DNA of 64,000 nucleotides from Acidobacteriota bacterium (GTDB lineage Bacteria > Acidobacteriota > Terriglobia > Acidiferrales > UBA7541), in contig QHYI01000103.1 in assembly GCA_003223245.1 (NCBI GenBank), positions 1 through 64,000 of the forward strand, given 5' to 3'. The position numbers and the translations under genes are program-made. Below, in pieces: positions 62,914-64,000 of this stretch. Position 1 is the stretch's first letter. Each line of letters opens with the position of its first letter. The notes under the pieces are model-generated. The model searched no databases. It was not told the DNA's origin and saw only the letters and a list, made by a program, of their open reading frames with translations.

Positions 62914-62931
62914 ACCACAAGATATTGTGGT
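62914..62931. promoter_or_regulatory. 18-bp inverted repeat resembling a NrdR box
   Basis: ACCACAA-GATA-TTGTGGT is a perfect inverted repeat. Its 16-bp core matches every strongly conserved position of the NrdR-box consensus acaCwAtATaTwGtgt. NrdR boxes normally lie before ribonucleotide-reductase genes, often in pairs; this single copy lies 200 bp before an SPFH gene and over 1 kb after nrdJ, so its role is doubtful. Confidence 0.4.
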
Positions 62932-62952
62932 AAGGTTGCAGCTGTGAAAATC

Positions 62953-62992
62953 GTGGCTTGCGCCACAAGAAGCTTTCGCGGGCGCAAGCCAC
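62953..62992 (+). repeat. 12-bp stem hairpin with a competing inner hairpin
   Basis: GTGGCTTGCGCC (62953-62964) pairs perfectly with GGCGCAAGCCAC (62981-62992) across a 16-nt loop. The left arm can instead fold on itself as GTGGC-TTGC-GCCAC (62953-62966). Two mutually exclusive helices upstream of the SPFH gene could act as a switch or simply be a repeat; no T-tract follows. Apart from these elements I see no convincing gene in 62635-63126; a 52-codon frame from GTG 62944 to 63102 is possible but unsupported. Confidence 0.45.
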
Positions 62993-63126
62993 ACGCGGAC
63001 GGGCGAGCGCTGCACCATTCGCTCGCGGAAACGGTCAGAAAATCCGAGGGAATCGTTTGCGTAATAACCAATGAGAGTAGCGCGGCTCGAGCGGGTGTGT
63101 GAACAAGCCGCGAAATGGAGGAAGAA

Positions 63127-63981
63127 ATGCCGAATCCGACAGGGAATGAACTCGGTGGTGGTTTGCCGTCAATGCCAAACTTGAGGGGCGTGGGAAAACG
63201 AATCCTGCAGCTTGCGATCCTGCTGCTGGCGATTATTTTCCTAATGTCCAGTACGACATCGATTCCCACGGGCAACGTGGGTGTGTTGACGCTGTTCGGC
63301 AAAGTGACCGGCGAAACTCTTCAGGAAGGGATTCATCTGCTGAATCCTCTCAAGTCCGTGCAAAAGCTCTCGATCCAGACGCAGTCCGTAAAAGAGAGCG
63401 CCAACGTGCCTTCCAACGAAGGGCTTATTCTGGCGCTCGACACTTCTCTCCTTTTTCATCTGGACAAAAACATGGCGGCGCAGGTGTATCAATCCATCGG
63501 CGAGAATTACGCGGACAAGATCATAGAGCCCACGCTGCGCGCTGCCATTCGCGCGTCCACTTCGGCGCACACCGCCAACGCGCTCTACACCAACGCGCGC
63601 GAATTGGTCCAGCAGCAGATTCAGGACGAACTGACCAAGCAGCTTTCTCCGCGCGGAGTCATTGTGGAAAACGTGCTGCTCCGCGATGTCCAACTGCCCG
63701 CCATGCTGAAGGGTTCGATCGAAGCGAAGCAGCAAGCCGAGCAGGATGCTCTGCGCATGAACTTCATCCTGCAGAAAGAAAAACAGGAGGCGGAACGCAA
63801 GCGCATCGAGGCCCAGGGCATCGCCGACTTCCAGAAGATCGTGGCTGCCGGGATCAGCCCGCAATTGCTCGAATGGAAAGGCATCGAAGCCACGGAGAAG
63901 CTGGCCTCCAGTTCCAACGCCAAGGTGGTCATCGTGGGCAACACCAAGAACGGCCTGCCCCTAGTTCTTGAGCCCAAGTGA
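63127..63981 (+). CDS. SPFH/prohibitin-family membrane protein
   Basis: 284 residues from ATG 63127, chosen for GGAGGAAGAA just upstream (an ATG at 63115 has none). A short cytoplasmic N-terminus, one transmembrane helix (ILQLAILLLAIIFLMSST), then an SPFH domain (VGVLTLFGKVTGETLQEGIHLLNPLKSVQKLSIQTQSV) and a coiled-coil tail (SIEAKQQAEQDALRMNFILQKEKQEAERKRIEAQG). Prohibitin-like proteins form large ring assemblies and often regulate membrane proteases such as FtsH. The C-terminus is hydrophobic (KVVIVGNTKNGLPLVLEPK). Confidence 0.93.
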   Translation: MPNPTGNELGGGLPSMPNLRGVGKRILQLAILLLAIIFLMSSTTSIPTGNVGVLTLFGKVTGETLQEGIHLLNPLKSVQKLSIQTQSVKESANVPSNEGLILALDTSLLFHLDKNMAAQVYQSIGENYADKIIEPTLRAAIRASTSAHTANALYTNARELVQQQIQDELTKQLSPRGVIVENVLLRDVQLPAMLKGSIEAKQQAEQDALRMNFILQKEKQEAERKRIEAQGIADFQKIVAAGISPQLLEWKGIEATEKLASSSNAKVVIVGNTKNGLPLVLEPK

Positions 63982-64000
63982 ACAAAACCACACCGATGGA

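Noticed and set aside
62537-63018. Overlapping long frames on both strands between the zinc-ribbon and SPFH genes
   Set aside because: They are Arg/Pro/Ala-rich frames typical of GC-rich non-coding DNA and show no domain, start site or conservation signal.

Overview
The window looks like a chromosomal segment of an acidobacterium, probably from a draft or metagenome-derived genome. This is inferred from content: GC-rich protein-coding DNA, a 1192-residue TonB-dependent receptor with an N-terminal carboxypeptidase-regulatory-like domain, several secreted hypothetical proteins of acidobacterial style, paired MacB/FtsX permeases, HGD-type Ser/Thr kinases and a B12-dependent ribonucleotide reductase. 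I see no rRNA, tRNA, insertion sequence, prophage or CRISPR array.

Layout. 1-6.7 kb (minus): a stop-interrupted secreted protein, the TonB-dependent receptor with its terminator, a small secreted protein, RuvC and a YebC-family protein with a clear terminator. 7.2-11.8 kb (plus): a complete pstS-pstC-pstA-pstB-phoU phosphate operon behind a Pho-box-like direct repeat. 11.9-15.4 kb (minus): two tandem paralogous polytopic membrane proteins, the second broken by an internal deletion. 15.5-18.6 kb (plus): a NitT/TauT-type ABC ATPase plus a double-domain permease with no binding protein. 18.7-28.6 kb: an S9 peptidase, a DinB-like protein, TonB, two beta-hydroxyacid-dehydrogenase paralogues, a cupin, a DUF1801-like protein and an M28 peptidase. 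28.8-30.4 kb: a decayed TPR protein. 30.4-33 kb and 52.8-55.3 kb: two copies of a two-gene MacB-type permease unit, neither with its ATPase. 33.2-42.1 kb: an OmpA/PEGA envelope protein, a cupin, a FAD oxidoreductase, an MBL hydrolase, an NAD(P)-binding dehydrogenase, PhhB and an ABC ATPase. 42.3-47.9 kb (minus): an M20 peptidase, APC permease and aminotransferase operon, preceded by an amidohydrolase. 48.3-50.8 kb: a frameshifted PQQ dehydrogenase translationally coupled to its cytochrome c. 55.4-58.4 kb (minus): two adjacent Ser/Thr kinases and a decayed tyrosine/dual-specificity phosphatase. 58.9-64 kb: NrdJ, a small partner gene, a zinc-ribbon protein and an SPFH/prohibitin-type protein.

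The most interesting material lies between the genes. Two stretches without a credible gene each hold a sigma70-like promoter (TTGACA, 17-bp spacer, -10) and, about 170-240 nt downstream, a strong intrinsic terminator. They are candidate non-coding RNAs, one at 41,018-41,190 and one ahead of the ribonucleotide reductase gene at 58,568-58,802. Two intergenic regions 10 kb apart share a 19-bp dyad, TATATCG-N5-CGATATA. Five GGGCAC/GTGCCC hexamers cluster upstream of one permease pair. A NrdR-box-like palindrome and a pair of competing hairpins lie upstream of the SPFH gene.

At least eight genes are visibly broken (premature stops, frameshifts, deletions or remnants), while neighbouring genes of 900-1200 codons are intact. 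That argues for real gene decay at some loci rather than uniformly poor sequence, although assembly error cannot be excluded from the sequence alone. I found no single convincing new multi-protein system. The RNA candidates and shared operators are the best leads.
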